Shown: positions 9,058-16,800 of the stretch, piece after piece
Numbering within the stretch: the first letter of the stretch is position 1
Layout of the letters: each line of letters begins with the position of its first letter
DNA from: CAZIAK01 sp964537035
Lineage (GTDB): Bacteria; Planctomycetota; B15-G4
DNA length: 64,000 nt
Assembly (NCBI GenBank): GCA_964537035.1
Contig: CAZIAK010000026.1
Coordinates: 1-64,000 of the forward strand
Reading direction: 5' to 3'
Made by a program: the position numbers and the translations under genes
The notes under the pieces: generated by a model
The model's input: only the letters and a program-made list of their open reading frames with translations
Databases searched by the model: none
What the model was told of the DNA's origin: nothing

Positions 9058-9930
9058 TCAGCTGCGCCGGCTGATCATGTCGGCGATGAGGCCGCTCAAC
9101 AGAATCTGCAGAGCCGCCACCAGCAGCAGCACCGGGGCTTCGCCCAGCCCGCCGGGCAGCATGATCGACTGCCACAGACCGTAGGCCATGCCGGTGAAGG
9201 CCAGCAGCGCCGCCGGGGGCACGAAGACCTTGAGCGGCTCGAAGAACACGCAGACCCGCAGGATCAAGATGACGAAGTTGAGCGTGTCGTGAATCGGGCG
9301 GATCTTGCTGCGCCCCGTACGCTGGTGGTAGTCGATGGGCACGTAGACCACCGGGTTGTTCTGGGCCAGCATCGCCAGCAGTGTGGTGGTGGTGAAGCTG
9401 AAGCCATCGCTGACCAGCTTGAAGTACTGGCTGACCACATCGCGGCGCATGACCCGCAGCCCCGAGTTGAGATCAGGAATGGGGTGCCCTGAAAGGTAGT
9501 GGGCGAACCAGCGCAGAAAGGCCTTGGCCGGCCGGCGAATCAGGGGGATGTGCACGTGCTCGCCCGTGCGCGAGCCCACCACCATGGCGGCCCTCTCGTC
9601 GACCAGTCTGGCGTAGAGTTCGGGCAGTCGCTCGTTGGGGTAGGTGCCGTCCGCGTCGGTGATGGCCACCACGTCGGCGTTCGCCGCCCGGATGCCCGTC
9701 TTCAGCGCGGCGCCGTAGCCCCGGTTGTGCTCGTGGGAGACGAGCCGCACCACGCCGAGCTTGGCGGCCAGGTCGGCGACCTGCTCGCCCGTCCCGTCGG
9801 AGCTGCCGTCGTCGACCACCACGATCTCGTGCTCAAGGCCGGAGCTGGCCAGTGTGGCGGCCAACTCCTCGATGGTCGGGGTCACGGCTCCCGCTTCGTT
9901 GTAGGCCGGGATGACGACGGTGAGGTCCAT
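9058..9930 (-). CDS. GT2 family glycosyltransferase, polyprenyl-phosphate sugar synthase-like
   Basis: Encodes 290 residues. The N-terminal GT-A domain starts MDLTVVIPAYNEAG and contains VVVDDGSSDGTG, the nucleotide-binding DAD motif in AITDADGTYPN, and SGLRVMRRD, all typical of DPM1/DPG-synthase-like enzymes. Two hydrophobic helices close the C-terminus (about 215-290), as in membrane-tethered members that glycosylate undecaprenyl phosphate. I chose ATG 9930 because the GT2 fold begins exactly there and the in-frame sequence further upstream reads through the repeat region and is not protein-like. It is the first gene of an operon with the GT-C protein. The second copy of the 75-bp repeat ends 35 nt upstream of its start. 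Confidence 0.9.
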   Translation of the reverse strand: MDLTVVIPAYNEAGAVTPTIEELAATLASSGLEHEIVVVDDGSSDGTGEQVADLAAKLGVVRLVSHEHNRGYGAALKTGIRAANADVVAITDADGTYPNERLPELYARLVDERAAMVVGSRTGEHVHIPLIRRPAKAFLRWFAHYLSGHPIPDLNSGLRVMRRDVVSQYFKLVSDGFSFTTTTLLAMLAQNNPVVYVPIDYHQRTGRSKIRPIHDTLNFVILILRVCVFFEPLKVFVPPAALLAFTGMAYGLWQSIMLPGGLGEAPVLLLVAALQILLSGLIADMISRRS

Positions 9931-9964
9931 GGTGATTGGCGCCAGGGCAGTCTGTGACGGAGGT

Positions 9965-10039
9965 GGTCGAGAAGGGGCAGCGTGGCGATTGTGTCCGATC
10001 GACGGGACGGACCGGGAGGTCATTCGGCAGATTCGTCGG
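9965..10039 (-). repeat. 75-bp dispersed repeat, copy 2 (upstream of glycosyltransferase operon)
   Basis: Partner of the repeat at 6720-6794 (68/75 identical, no gaps). It stands in the same orientation and at a similar distance (35 nt) from the downstream minus-strand start codon. It also lies in the divergent region in front of the gspK-like gene at 10152, so it could act on both sides. Confidence 0.75.
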
Positions 10040-10151
10040 GGATCGCCTCTCGGCGGCGGGCTCTTGGGCCCAGCTGCCCCGGGTGTGAGCTCGGGGTCGG
10101 GGTTATGGTGGCCGGGAACAGGATCTGCCCGTCCCACGTCCAAGGTCGTCC

Positions 10152-11681
10152 ATGGCCCATCCAGACTCTCGACAATCAGCCGGCCTCGCGGCCCAGCGCC
10201 CAGAAGAAGCCGGGGTGATCATCATCTTGGCCATGTTGGTGCTGTTCGTCCTGCTGATCGTGGTCTACCAGGTGTTCATGACCGCCGAGGTCGAGCTCGA
10301 GGTCGCCAGCCAGCGCCTGGTTCAGGCCCAGCACCGCAATCTGGCCGAGGCCTGCAGCCTGACCGCCCAATCGGCGCTGCTGATCGATCTCGAAGATGCA
10401 GCCGCCGAAGAAGAAGCGGCTGCGGGAGAGGGCGGAGACTCGGGCTTTGGCGACGACGGGTTTCCCACCGAGGGCGACGGAGAAGGCAGCGAAGGAGGGG
10501 CCACTGCAGCCGAGGTGGCCCTGCTCACCGACAGCCCCCTCGATTCTTGGGCTGACCCGGCGGCCATCGCGCCTCCCCTGGGCGAGGGCCTGAGCCTGTT
10601 CATCGAGATCATCGATGAGGACAGCAAGATCAACCTCTTGGGGCTCTGGACCCAGGATGAGGACCGCCGAGAAGAGTGGCGGGAGATCTTCACCAGGCTC
10701 CTGGACGAGGCCTTCGCTGGCACGGGCTTCGACCTGAGCCTGTCCGACGCCCTGGACCTCGTGGATGATCTGGACGACTGGGTTGAAGGCGATCGGGAGA
10801 TCTTTGGGCGCCGGGAACCCCCCGAGCTGAAGCGCACCGACGCAGAGGACGCCCAGGCCGACGATGTCGACACGGACATCATCGAGAACGACGAGATCAA
10901 CTTCCCCTTCAGCCTGAGCGAGCTGCTCCTGGTGGGGGACGTGCTGTCCCCCGAGCATCTTGATGGCTTCGTCGAGGACAACGTCTACTACCCCGGCTTG
11001 CGGGAGATGCTCACGGTCTGGAGCCACCTGGAGTTGAAAGCCGTCCCGGTGGATGACGAGGACGACGCCTTCTTCGGCAGCCCCCTGGGTTCGGCGGACG
11101 AACAAGAGAGCGATGCCGCTGAAGAGGAGCTGCCTGCCTCCTCGACCACGGCCAACGGGCAGATCAACTGCAATACGGCCCTCCTCCCCGTGCTGCGGGC
11201 CCTGGCCCCCGAGGACATCCCCACGTCGTTCCTCGAGAAGGTGATCGAGTTCAGGGAGAAGCTGCAGACGGTGCGGGACGAGCTGGAGAGCGGCGACCGC
11301 TTCGAATGGGAAGAAGACCCGGACGACCCGGAGGCAGGGGAACTCGACGAGGATGATCCCGCCTACTACGTCTTTCAGGAGCCAGAAGAGATCTTCGACA
11401 AGGTGTCCGAAGAATGGGACCTGTCGGTCTTCACGGACGAAGGGGAGAAAGAGCTCTTCCTTGGCCGTTTGGGTGTTGTTAGTGAGGTCTTTACGGTAAA
11501 GATACTTATCCTTGATGAAGATCGGGGCCGGCGTAGCAGCTTCCGTACCGTGGTCTGGAGGGTCGGCGAAGAGGAGCCCCGCTGCGTGGTCCTGCGCCCG
11601 CTGGAAGCCTACGCAGACACCCGCCGAGTGGACGACTACCCCGACTCGGTCGACGACACCGGAGAAGACCGTTTCTTCTGA
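10152..11681 (+). CDS. GspK-like type II secretion minor pseudopilin
   Basis: Encodes 509 residues. A class III signal-like start (RPEEAGVIIILAMLVLFVLLIVVYQ is split as a short polar leader, then a hydrophobic helix at about 21-41) matches pseudopilin architecture, with Glu after the presumed processing Gly region not clearly defined. Two GspK hallmarks follow: DEDSKINLLGLW (about 157-168) and GQINCNTALLPVLRALAP (about 337-354), corresponding to the INLN and VNVNTA motifs of GspK. Family knowledge places GspK at the tip of the pseudopilus. The protein is longer than E. coli GspK (about 330) because of acidic Glu/Asp-rich insertions (about 78-110 and 300-330). No other secretion gene is nearby. 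Codon use changes abruptly around 11470-11515. Confidence 0.7.
   Translation: MAHPDSRQSAGLAAQRPEEAGVIIILAMLVLFVLLIVVYQVFMTAEVELEVASQRLVQAQHRNLAEACSLTAQSALLIDLEDAAAEEEAAAGEGGDSGFGDDGFPTEGDGEGSEGGATAAEVALLTDSPLDSWADPAAIAPPLGEGLSLFIEIIDEDSKINLLGLWTQDEDRREEWREIFTRLLDEAFAGTGFDLSLSDALDLVDDLDDWVEGDREIFGRREPPELKRTDAEDAQADDVDTDIIENDEINFPFSLSELLLVGDVLSPEHLDGFVEDNVYYPGLREMLTVWSHLELKAVPVDDEDDAFFGSPLGSADEQESDAAEEELPASSTTANGQINCNTALLPVLRALAPEDIPTSFLEKVIEFREKLQTVRDELESGDRFEWEEDPDDPEAGELDEDDPAYYVFQEPEEIFDKVSEEWDLSVFTDEGEKELFLGRLGVVSEVFTVKILILDEDRGRRSSFRTVVWRVGEEEPRCVVLRPLEAYADTRRVDDYPDSVDDTGEDRFF
11488..11502. other. AT-rich palindrome inside the gspK-like gene
   Basis: TCTTTAC-G-GTAAAGA is a perfect 7+1+7 inverted repeat. 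It sits in a run of about 15 codons (11473-11517) rich in A/T third positions, for example GTT GTT AGT and ATA CTT ATC CTT GAT, unlike the GC-rich codons on both sides. It lies about 300 nt upstream of the next gene. It could be an embedded operator or promoter, or simply a rare-codon cluster. Confidence 0.45.
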
Positions 11682-11809
11682 TTCTCGCCGCTGATCGGGC
11701 CTCGCCGCCGCCCGGCCCTGGGGGGCGTTGACCCGCGTTGGCGGCGCAAGATATGGTATGGGGCTCGACGCTGGCCAGAAACTGGCGTCCCGCGGAGTGC
11801 GTCCCCTTG

Positions 11810-12874
11810 ATGATCTTGCTGCGACCGGACGCCGGTCTGCCCGAACGGTCTTCCGTGCGGGCAGCTCTCGACGAGCTGCAGATTGTCGTCGAGGAGGCTC
11901 GTCTGGTCGATCGAATCGCCTTTCTTGTCACTGGTGGCGACACCAGCTGGCCTGCCGACAGCCTGGCCCGGATTCCGGGCGTGGACAAAGTGGTGCCCTT
12001 GGGGCACGACGCCACCCTGGTCGAGGCGACCCTGGGCCAGAACGGCCAGGGACGCACGGTCTCCGTGGGCACGGCTAGTTTTGGCGGCGGGCAGGTCGGC
12101 CTGATCGCGGGCCCCTGCACTGTCGAGTCACCCGACGCCCTGCTGCAGATCGGCCGGTCGGTGCGAGAGTCAGGGGCGGCGGCTCTTCGTGGCGGCGCCT
12201 TCAAGGTGCGTACCTCGCCTCACAGCTACCAGGGTGGCGGTCCAGCTGCCCTCTCTGAGCTGGCGGCTGTGGCCCGCGAAGTGGGGCTGCCCTTCTTCAC
12301 CGAGCTGAACGATCCCCGGCAGGTCGAGCAGGTCGTCGACCGCATGGACGCGATCCAGATCGGCGCCCGGCACATGCAGAACTTCCCTCTGCTGAAAGAG
12401 GCCGCCGCCACGGGGATGCCGATCCTGCTCAAGCGTCACATGGCCGCTGACGTGAAAGAGTGGCTGCTGGCCGCCGAGTACATCCTGCAGGCGGGCAACG
12501 ACCAGGTGATCCTCTGCGAGCGGGGCATCAAGACCGCCGATCACCACGTGCGCTTCATGCTCGACGTCGGAGTCATCCCGTACCTGAAGCGGCGCGTGGG
12601 TTTGCCTGTGGTGGTCGATCCGTCCCATGCCGCTGGCGACTGGCGTCTGGTGGCACCCTTGGCTCGGGCGGCCATCGCCGCGGGCGCCGACGGCTTGTTG
12701 GTCGAGGTGCATCCCCGCCCGGAGACCACCCGCTGCGATGCCTCACAGGCCTTGCCGCCCGGCGACTTCGATTCTCTGGCCCAAGATGTCCGTCATCTGC
12801 TGGCCCTCGATGGCCGGGAGCTCTGCGAGCCTCTGGCGGGCCCGTCCTCATCCCGTAATGCAGTGGGTGCCTGA
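11810..12874 (+). CDS. aroF: 3-deoxy-7-phosphoheptulonate (DAHP) synthase
   Basis: Encodes 354 residues. It condenses PEP with erythrose 4-phosphate, the first step of the shikimate pathway in the cytoplasm. The KDO8P-synthase-like barrel carries AGPCTVES (PEP site), FKVRTSPHSYQG, QIGARHMQNFPLL, PILLKRHMA, ILCERGI and VVVDPSHAAGD, all characteristic of type I-beta DAHP synthases. Residues 1-65 correspond to the ferredoxin-like regulatory domain of Thermotoga-type enzymes but are divergent, so feedback control by aromatic amino acids is only possible. I preferred ATG 11810 over upstream in-frame ATGs at 11738 and 11753 because the ferredoxin-like strand begins MILLRPDAG. tpiA starts 3 nt after its stop codon, suggesting co-translation. 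Confidence 0.93.
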   Translation: MILLRPDAGLPERSSVRAALDELQIVVEEARLVDRIAFLVTGGDTSWPADSLARIPGVDKVVPLGHDATLVEATLGQNGQGRTVSVGTASFGGGQVGLIAGPCTVESPDALLQIGRSVRESGAAALRGGAFKVRTSPHSYQGGGPAALSELAAVAREVGLPFFTELNDPRQVEQVVDRMDAIQIGARHMQNFPLLKEAAATGMPILLKRHMAADVKEWLLAAEYILQAGNDQVILCERGIKTADHHVRFMLDVGVIPYLKRRVGLPVVVDPSHAAGDWRLVAPLARAAIAAGADGLLVEVHPRPETTRCDASQALPPGDFDSLAQDVRHLLALDGRELCEPLAGPSSSRNAVGA

Positions 12875-12877
12875 GTC

Positions 12878-13633
12878 ATGCGTCAATCGTTCATCGCTGG
12901 CAACTGGAAGATGCACATGGACGGCGAGTCGATCGCCGCTTTTTGTGCCGAGCTGGCTTCGGCGAGCCTGCCCGCCGACGTGCGCGTGGGCATCTACCCG
13001 CCGTTCGTCTACCTGCCCCAGGTGCTGGCCGCCCTCTCGGGCACCAACGTCATCGTGGGGGCCCAGACCTGCCGCCCCGAAGACAAGGGCGCCTTCACCG
13101 GCGAGGTGTCCGCCCGTCAGGTCAAGGACGTGGGCGCGACCTCGGTGATCGTCGGTCACAGCGAGCGCCGGCACGTCATGGGCGAGACCGACGCCGATGT
13201 GCGCGCCCGCCTCGACGCGGCCCTGGCCCACGGTCTTGATGTGGTGCTCTGCGTGGGCGAGACCCTTGAAGAGCGTCAGGCCGAGCGCACCGCAGCCGTG
13301 GTGGCCGCTCAGCTCGACGCCGGCGTCAACGGTCTCGACAGCGCGATCCTGAGCAGCCGGGTGACCGTCGCCTACGAGCCTGTCTGGGCCATCGGTACGG
13401 GGCTTACCGCCTCGCCAGCCCAGGCACAAGAGGTCCACGCCATGCTCCGTGGCCGCCTCGCCGAGGCCTTTGGCAGCGCAGTCGCCGCCGAGGTCGCAAT
13501 CCAATACGGAGGCAGCGTGAAGCCCGACAACGTGGTCGAGCTCATGGCCTGCCCTGACGTCGATGGTGCCCTGGTGGGCGGCGCCTCTTTGCAGTACGAC
13601 AGTTTCTCCGCCCTCGTAAATCACGGGAGTTGA
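12878..13633 (+). CDS. tpiA: Triosephosphate isomerase
   Basis: Encodes 251 residues, normal for the family. It interconverts dihydroxyacetone phosphate and glyceraldehyde 3-phosphate. All key residues are present: Asn9 and Lys11 in AGNWKM, the catalytic His in IVGHSERR, the catalytic Glu in AYEPVWAIGTG with the flexible loop, and the phosphate-binding segment YGGSVKPDN. The start codon lies 3 nt downstream of the DAHP synthase stop, and secG follows 3 nt after the stop. The tpiA-secG adjacency is widespread in bacteria and supports both calls. Confidence 0.98.
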   Translation: MRQSFIAGNWKMHMDGESIAAFCAELASASLPADVRVGIYPPFVYLPQVLAALSGTNVIVGAQTCRPEDKGAFTGEVSARQVKDVGATSVIVGHSERRHVMGETDADVRARLDAALAHGLDVVLCVGETLEERQAERTAAVVAAQLDAGVNGLDSAILSSRVTVAYEPVWAIGTGLTASPAQAQEVHAMLRGRLAEAFGSAVAAEVAIQYGGSVKPDNVVELMACPDVDGALVGGASLQYDSFSALVNHGS

Positions 13634-13636
13634 TGG

Positions 13637-14005
13637 ATGATCGAAAGCATCCTCTGGGTTCTTTTCATTCTCGTTTGCCTCGGCATCAGCGGCCTCGTCT
13701 TGCTCCAAGAGGGCAAGGGCGGTGGGTTGGGTGATGCCTTTGGTGGCGCCGGTGCCCAGACGTTCGGCGTCAAGGCTGCGGGCGTGGCCAAGGTGACGGG
13801 CTACCTGGTGGCCTCGCTGATGGTCCTTGCCATCGTGATCACCAAGATGCGTACGGGTGAGTCGTCCGTTGCGGGTCAGTTGGGTGGGGGCGATCTGCCG
13901 GCCATCGAGCTTCCCAGCGACGGCGGTGCCGCGCCAGCCGACGGCGGTGCTGCCCCAGGCGACGGCGCTGGTGCCCCAGCCGACGGCGACCCCAGCGACA
14001 AATGA
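13637..14005 (+). CDS. secG: Preprotein translocase subunit SecG
   Basis: Encodes 122 residues. Two transmembrane helices (about 2-22 and 52-74) flank the conserved cytoplasmic loop (LLQEGKGGGLGDAFGGAGAQ, about 27-46), which is diagnostic of SecG. SecG assists SecYE during export. The C-terminal 40 residues form a low-complexity repeat tail rich in Asp, Gly, Ala and Pro (GAAPADGGAAPGDG), of no known function. It follows tpiA by 3 nt, in the same transcription unit. Confidence 0.95.
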   Translation: MIESILWVLFILVCLGISGLVLLQEGKGGGLGDAFGGAGAQTFGVKAAGVAKVTGYLVASLMVLAIVITKMRTGESSVAGQLGGGDLPAIELPSDGGAAPADGGAAPGDGAGAPADGDPSDK

Positions 14006-14056
14006 CCGTCCACGCGGGTCCCCGCAAGATGGGGCTCGGGGTCTGGGTCGTCTGAC

Positions 14057-14920
14057 GTGGCCTTGGTCAGCATGACGGGCTACGGTCGCGCGACCAGAAG
14101 CACCGCCAGCCTGGCGGCTACGGTCGAGGTCCGTACGGTGAACGCCAAGCATCTCGGTGTGCGCTGTCGTGTGCCCGGCGAATGGGTGCGGCTGGAACCA
14201 CGCATCGAGGCGGTGGTCCGGGGCGCGCTGTCTCGCGGTGCGGTCGACCTGTTCGTCAAGATCGAGCTGGCCGCCGGGGCCCGTCGTCCGCTGATCGACC
14301 AGGAGACCCTGTCCGTCTACCGCAAGGTTCTCGACGACCTGGGTGGCGGCGACAGCTCGTCACTCTTGCGCCTGCCCGGGGTGGTCTCCCTGAGTGAGCG
14401 GCGCGTGCCCGAGCGCACCGTCGAACGCACGGTGCTCGGTGCGGTGAAGGACGCGGTCGCCGAGCTGCTAGACGCTCGCAAGGCAGAGGGCGCGCGACTG
14501 CACAAGGCGCTGAGCCGAGAGGTCTCCACCATCCGCCGCCATCTGGCTGCGATCCGCCGGTTGGTTCCGGCCGAGGTGCAGCGCCACCAGCAGGGGCTGC
14601 ACCGGCGCCTGTCGCTGTTGCTCGAAGGCCGTGGCGTGGCCCTTGATGATCCGATCTTGATGCGCGAAGTGGCGCTGCTCGCCGACCGAGGCGATGTGAC
14701 CGAAGAGCTCGACCGGCTCGGCAGCCACGTGGCGGCCCTGGGCGATGCGCTGCAGGGCAACGGGCCGGTAGGTCGCGAGCTCGACTTCCTGCTGCAGGAG
14801 ATCGGCCGCGAAGTGAACACGGTGGGGTCGAAGAGTTCGGCGGTGCCCATCACCCGCCGGGTCGTGCAGTTGAAGACCGCCGTAGACCGGCTGCGCGAAC
14901 AGGTGGCCAACATCGAATGA
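14057..14920 (+). CDS. yicC: YicC/YloC family endoribonuclease
   Basis: Encodes 287 residues. The N-terminus VALVSMTGYGRATRS and the C-terminus VGRELDFLLQEIGREVNTVGSKS are the two family signatures. YicC-type proteins have been reported as endoribonucleases that act in RNA turnover, and YicC genes often neighbour gmk. The GTG at 14057 is chosen because the family starts a few residues before SMTGYG; the ATG at 14072 would cut into this motif. The gene overlaps gmk by 4 nt, so the two are probably translationally coupled. Confidence 0.95.
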   Translation: MALVSMTGYGRATRSTASLAATVEVRTVNAKHLGVRCRVPGEWVRLEPRIEAVVRGALSRGAVDLFVKIELAAGARRPLIDQETLSVYRKVLDDLGGGDSSSLLRLPGVVSLSERRVPERTVERTVLGAVKDAVAELLDARKAEGARLHKALSREVSTIRRHLAAIRRLVPAEVQRHQQGLHRRLSLLLEGRGVALDDPILMREVALLADRGDVTEELDRLGSHVAALGDALQGNGPVGRELDFLLQEIGREVNTVGSKSSAVPITRRVVQLKTAVDRLREQVANIE

Positions 14921-15498
14921 GCGCCTCAGCCGGAAGACTCGTCGTGATCTCGGGCTCCAGCGGCTCGGGCAAGAGCTCGATCATCTCGCGCCTCAAGGCC
15001 CACCCCCGGGTCAGGGTGTCGGTGTCGGCCACGACCCGTCCCAAGCGCGAGGGCGAGATCGATGGCGTGCACTACCACTTCATGGACGAGGCCACCTTCC
15101 GCGAGCGCAACAGCCGTGGCGACTTCGTCGAGACCAACGACGTGTTTGGCGCCGGCAACCTGTACGGCTCCTTGAAGGCCGATCTGGACAGCGCACTGCT
15201 GCGTGCCGGCGAGGTCTATATCATGGAGGTCGACGTGGTGGGGGCGCAGAGCATCACCGCAGCCTCCTACGACGGTGCGCACTTCTTCATCATGGCTCCG
15301 ACGCGGGCGGTGCTGGAGCAGCGCCTGCGCGACCGGGGCACCGACAGCGACGAGGCGATCGAGCGCCGGTTGGCCACGGCCGACAAAGAAGAGAGCATGG
15401 CCCGAGAGAGCGGCGCCACGCTGATCACGAACGAAGACATCAACGAGGCGGTCAAGACGATCCTGGTCAAGCTCGACCTGGACCCATTGCCAGCCTGA
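14917..15498 (+). CDS. gmk: Guanylate kinase
   Basis: Encodes 193 residues. It phosphorylates GMP to GDP with ATP. The P-loop SGSSGSGKSS (about residues 11-20) is followed by the GMP-binding region VSATTRPKREGEIDGVHYHF and by FVETNDVFGAGNLYGS, with EVDVVGAQSI in place of the usual DIDVQGA segment. Length and motif order are normal. It overlaps yicC by 4 nt and is followed by rpoZ, an order common to many bacteria. Confidence 0.97.
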   Translation: MSASAGRLVVISGSSGSGKSSIISRLKAHPRVRVSVSATTRPKREGEIDGVHYHFMDEATFRERNSRGDFVETNDVFGAGNLYGSLKADLDSALLRAGEVYIMEVDVVGAQSITAASYDGAHFFIMAPTRAVLEQRLRDRGTDSDEAIERRLATADKEESMARESGATLITNEDINEAVKTILVKLDLDPLPA

Positions 15499-15569
15499 AA
15501 CACAGGCCCCGGCGAGCAGCGTCCGGGGCCTACAAGCGAATCCGAACCACACAGTATCGAGGACCAAGA

Positions 15570-16025
15570 ATGGACCGCACCCGCGTGATGGATCTGGCCG
15601 ACAAAGTCGGCGGGCTGTTTCGACTCACCGTGCTCCTGCAGAAGCGGGTGCGCGAGCTCGTCAGCGGCTCCCCGCCGCTGATCGAGGTCGAGACCACCAA
15701 CCCCATCGACATCGCCATGGCAGAGATCGACGCCGACGCGATCGAGCTGGTCGACCTCTCCGAAGAGGAGATCAAAGCCCTGGAGGCCGAGACCAAGATG
15801 GCTTCCGAGGAGGCCGAGATCCTGGAGGCCCTGCGCTCTCGGGTGACCAGTGGCGCCGAGGTCAAGGCTGCCGCTGCCAAGACCGCATCGCCAGCGAAGC
15901 CTGCGGCAGCCCCAGCAGCCAAAGAAGAGGCTCCTGCTGCCGAAGAGGTGGCTGCTCCCGCCGCCGACGACGCCGCCAAGCCCGATGGTGACAAGGCCGC
16001 GGACGACACCGTCAAGGCCGAGTAG
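15570..16025 (+). CDS. rpoZ: RNA polymerase omega subunit (with extended Ala-rich tail)
   Basis: Encodes 151 residues. The first ~75 residues resemble planctomycete-type omega (LADKVGGLFRLTVLLQKRVRELV, then NPIDIAMAEIDADAI). Omega binds the beta-prime subunit and helps polymerase assembly. Position directly after gmk is the classical rpoZ location and is a large part of the support. The remaining half is a low-complexity Ala/Glu/Lys/Pro tail, not part of the core fold. Confidence 0.8.
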   Translation: MDRTRVMDLADKVGGLFRLTVLLQKRVRELVSGSPPLIEVETTNPIDIAMAEIDADAIELVDLSEEEIKALEAETKMASEEAEILEALRSRVTSGAEVKAAAAKTASPAKPAAAPAAKEEAPAAEEVAAPAADDAAKPDGDKAADDTVKAE

Positions 16026-16117
16026 TTCTCGCCGGCCAGCCTGACGTCTCCACGGAGCTGCCGGCTCGTTCCCGGCAGTTGGGAGCGCATCGGGTCGGGT
16101 CATGGCTCAGGCCAACA

Positions 16118-16166
16118 TGCCTCTGCCCACGATCGACGGTGTCATCGTCGATCGTGGGCAGAGGCA
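16118..16166. terminator. Perfect 21-bp inverted repeat downstream of rpoZ
   Basis: The arms at 16118-16138 and 16146-16166 are exact reverse complements around a 7-nt loop (GTGTCAT). It lies about 95 nt after the rpoZ stop and 44 nt before the next start codon. It could end transcription of the housekeeping run, but no T-tract follows on the plus strand, so a different role, such as mRNA end protection or protein binding, is also possible. Confidence 0.5.
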
Positions 16167-16209
16167 GTTCTTCGGCTACAGTGCTTCCCGATCTGATCGG
16201 AGGCACGAC

Positions 16210-16767
16210 ATGAAGACGCTCTGGCTTGCCCTGGCCCTCGGGGCTGCAAATTTGGCCGTCTCCGCCGGGCCCGGGCCTGCGTCGACACGGCGAGAGGTGG
16301 CGACGATTCCCCTCGCGAGTCTCGTGGAGATGAGCGACGTCATTGGCGTGGGCATGGTCGTCGGTGAGTTCGACGGCGTGGCCACGTTTGAGATGTTGCA
16401 CGCTTGGAAGGGCGCCGACGGCTTTGACTCCCGGACCACGTTTCGGGCCACGCCGACCTGGACATGCGACACGTCCACTGCAGTCATGGGAGAGGTCTCG
16501 GTGATGTTCCTGAAGGCCAAGGGGGCCGACGACGAAGGCGCCCATGAGTACGCCATCGCCCATAGCGGCCGGGGGCGAATGCCTCTTTCGCCTGATGCTG
16601 GCAAGGCCCGGGTCGTCTTCCAGGACATCGCCATGCCAGTGATCATGGGCTCCATGCGGTGTGCCGAGGAGAGCAAGACTCCATGGCAGTTCACTGCCGA
16701 CCTGGTGGCCTTGCGAGCGCAGGTCGTGCTGGCCATGCACCGGGCAGCTGAAACGGACGCCCGTTGA
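16210..16767 (+). CDS. Secreted protein of unknown function
   Basis: Encodes 185 residues. A signal peptide is clear (MKTLWLALALGAANLAVSAG). The mature part has no motif I recognise. Two cysteines (TWTCDTS and MRCAEES) could form a disulphide, and the region LVEMSDVIGVGMVVGEFDGVATFEML has a beta-strand-like pattern. ATG 16210 is chosen because it starts the signal peptide and GGAGG lies about 7 nt upstream; an in-frame start further upstream (16102) would translate through the hairpin. The next gene begins 10 nt after its stop. Confidence 0.65.
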   Translation: MKTLWLALALGAANLAVSAGPGPASTRREVATIPLASLVEMSDVIGVGMVVGEFDGVATFEMLHAWKGADGFDSRTTFRATPTWTCDTSTAVMGEVSVMFLKAKGADDEGAHEYAIAHSGRGRMPLSPDAGKARVVFQDIAMPVIMGSMRCAEESKTPWQFTADLVALRAQVVLAMHRAAETDAR

Positions 16768-16772
16768 GGCCT

Positions 16773-16800
16773 CGCACATGACGACCCGGAGTCATGTGCG
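16773..16800. promoter_or_regulatory. Inverted repeat covering the start codon of the SRPBCC gene
   Basis: CGCACATGAC (16773-16782) and GTCATGTGCG (16791-16800) are perfect 10-bp inverted repeats with an 8-nt loop. The start codon (16778-16780) lies inside the left arm, so folding of the mRNA would bury it. This suggests control of initiation or dependence on translation from the upstream gene, whose stop is only 10 nt away. Confidence 0.5.
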
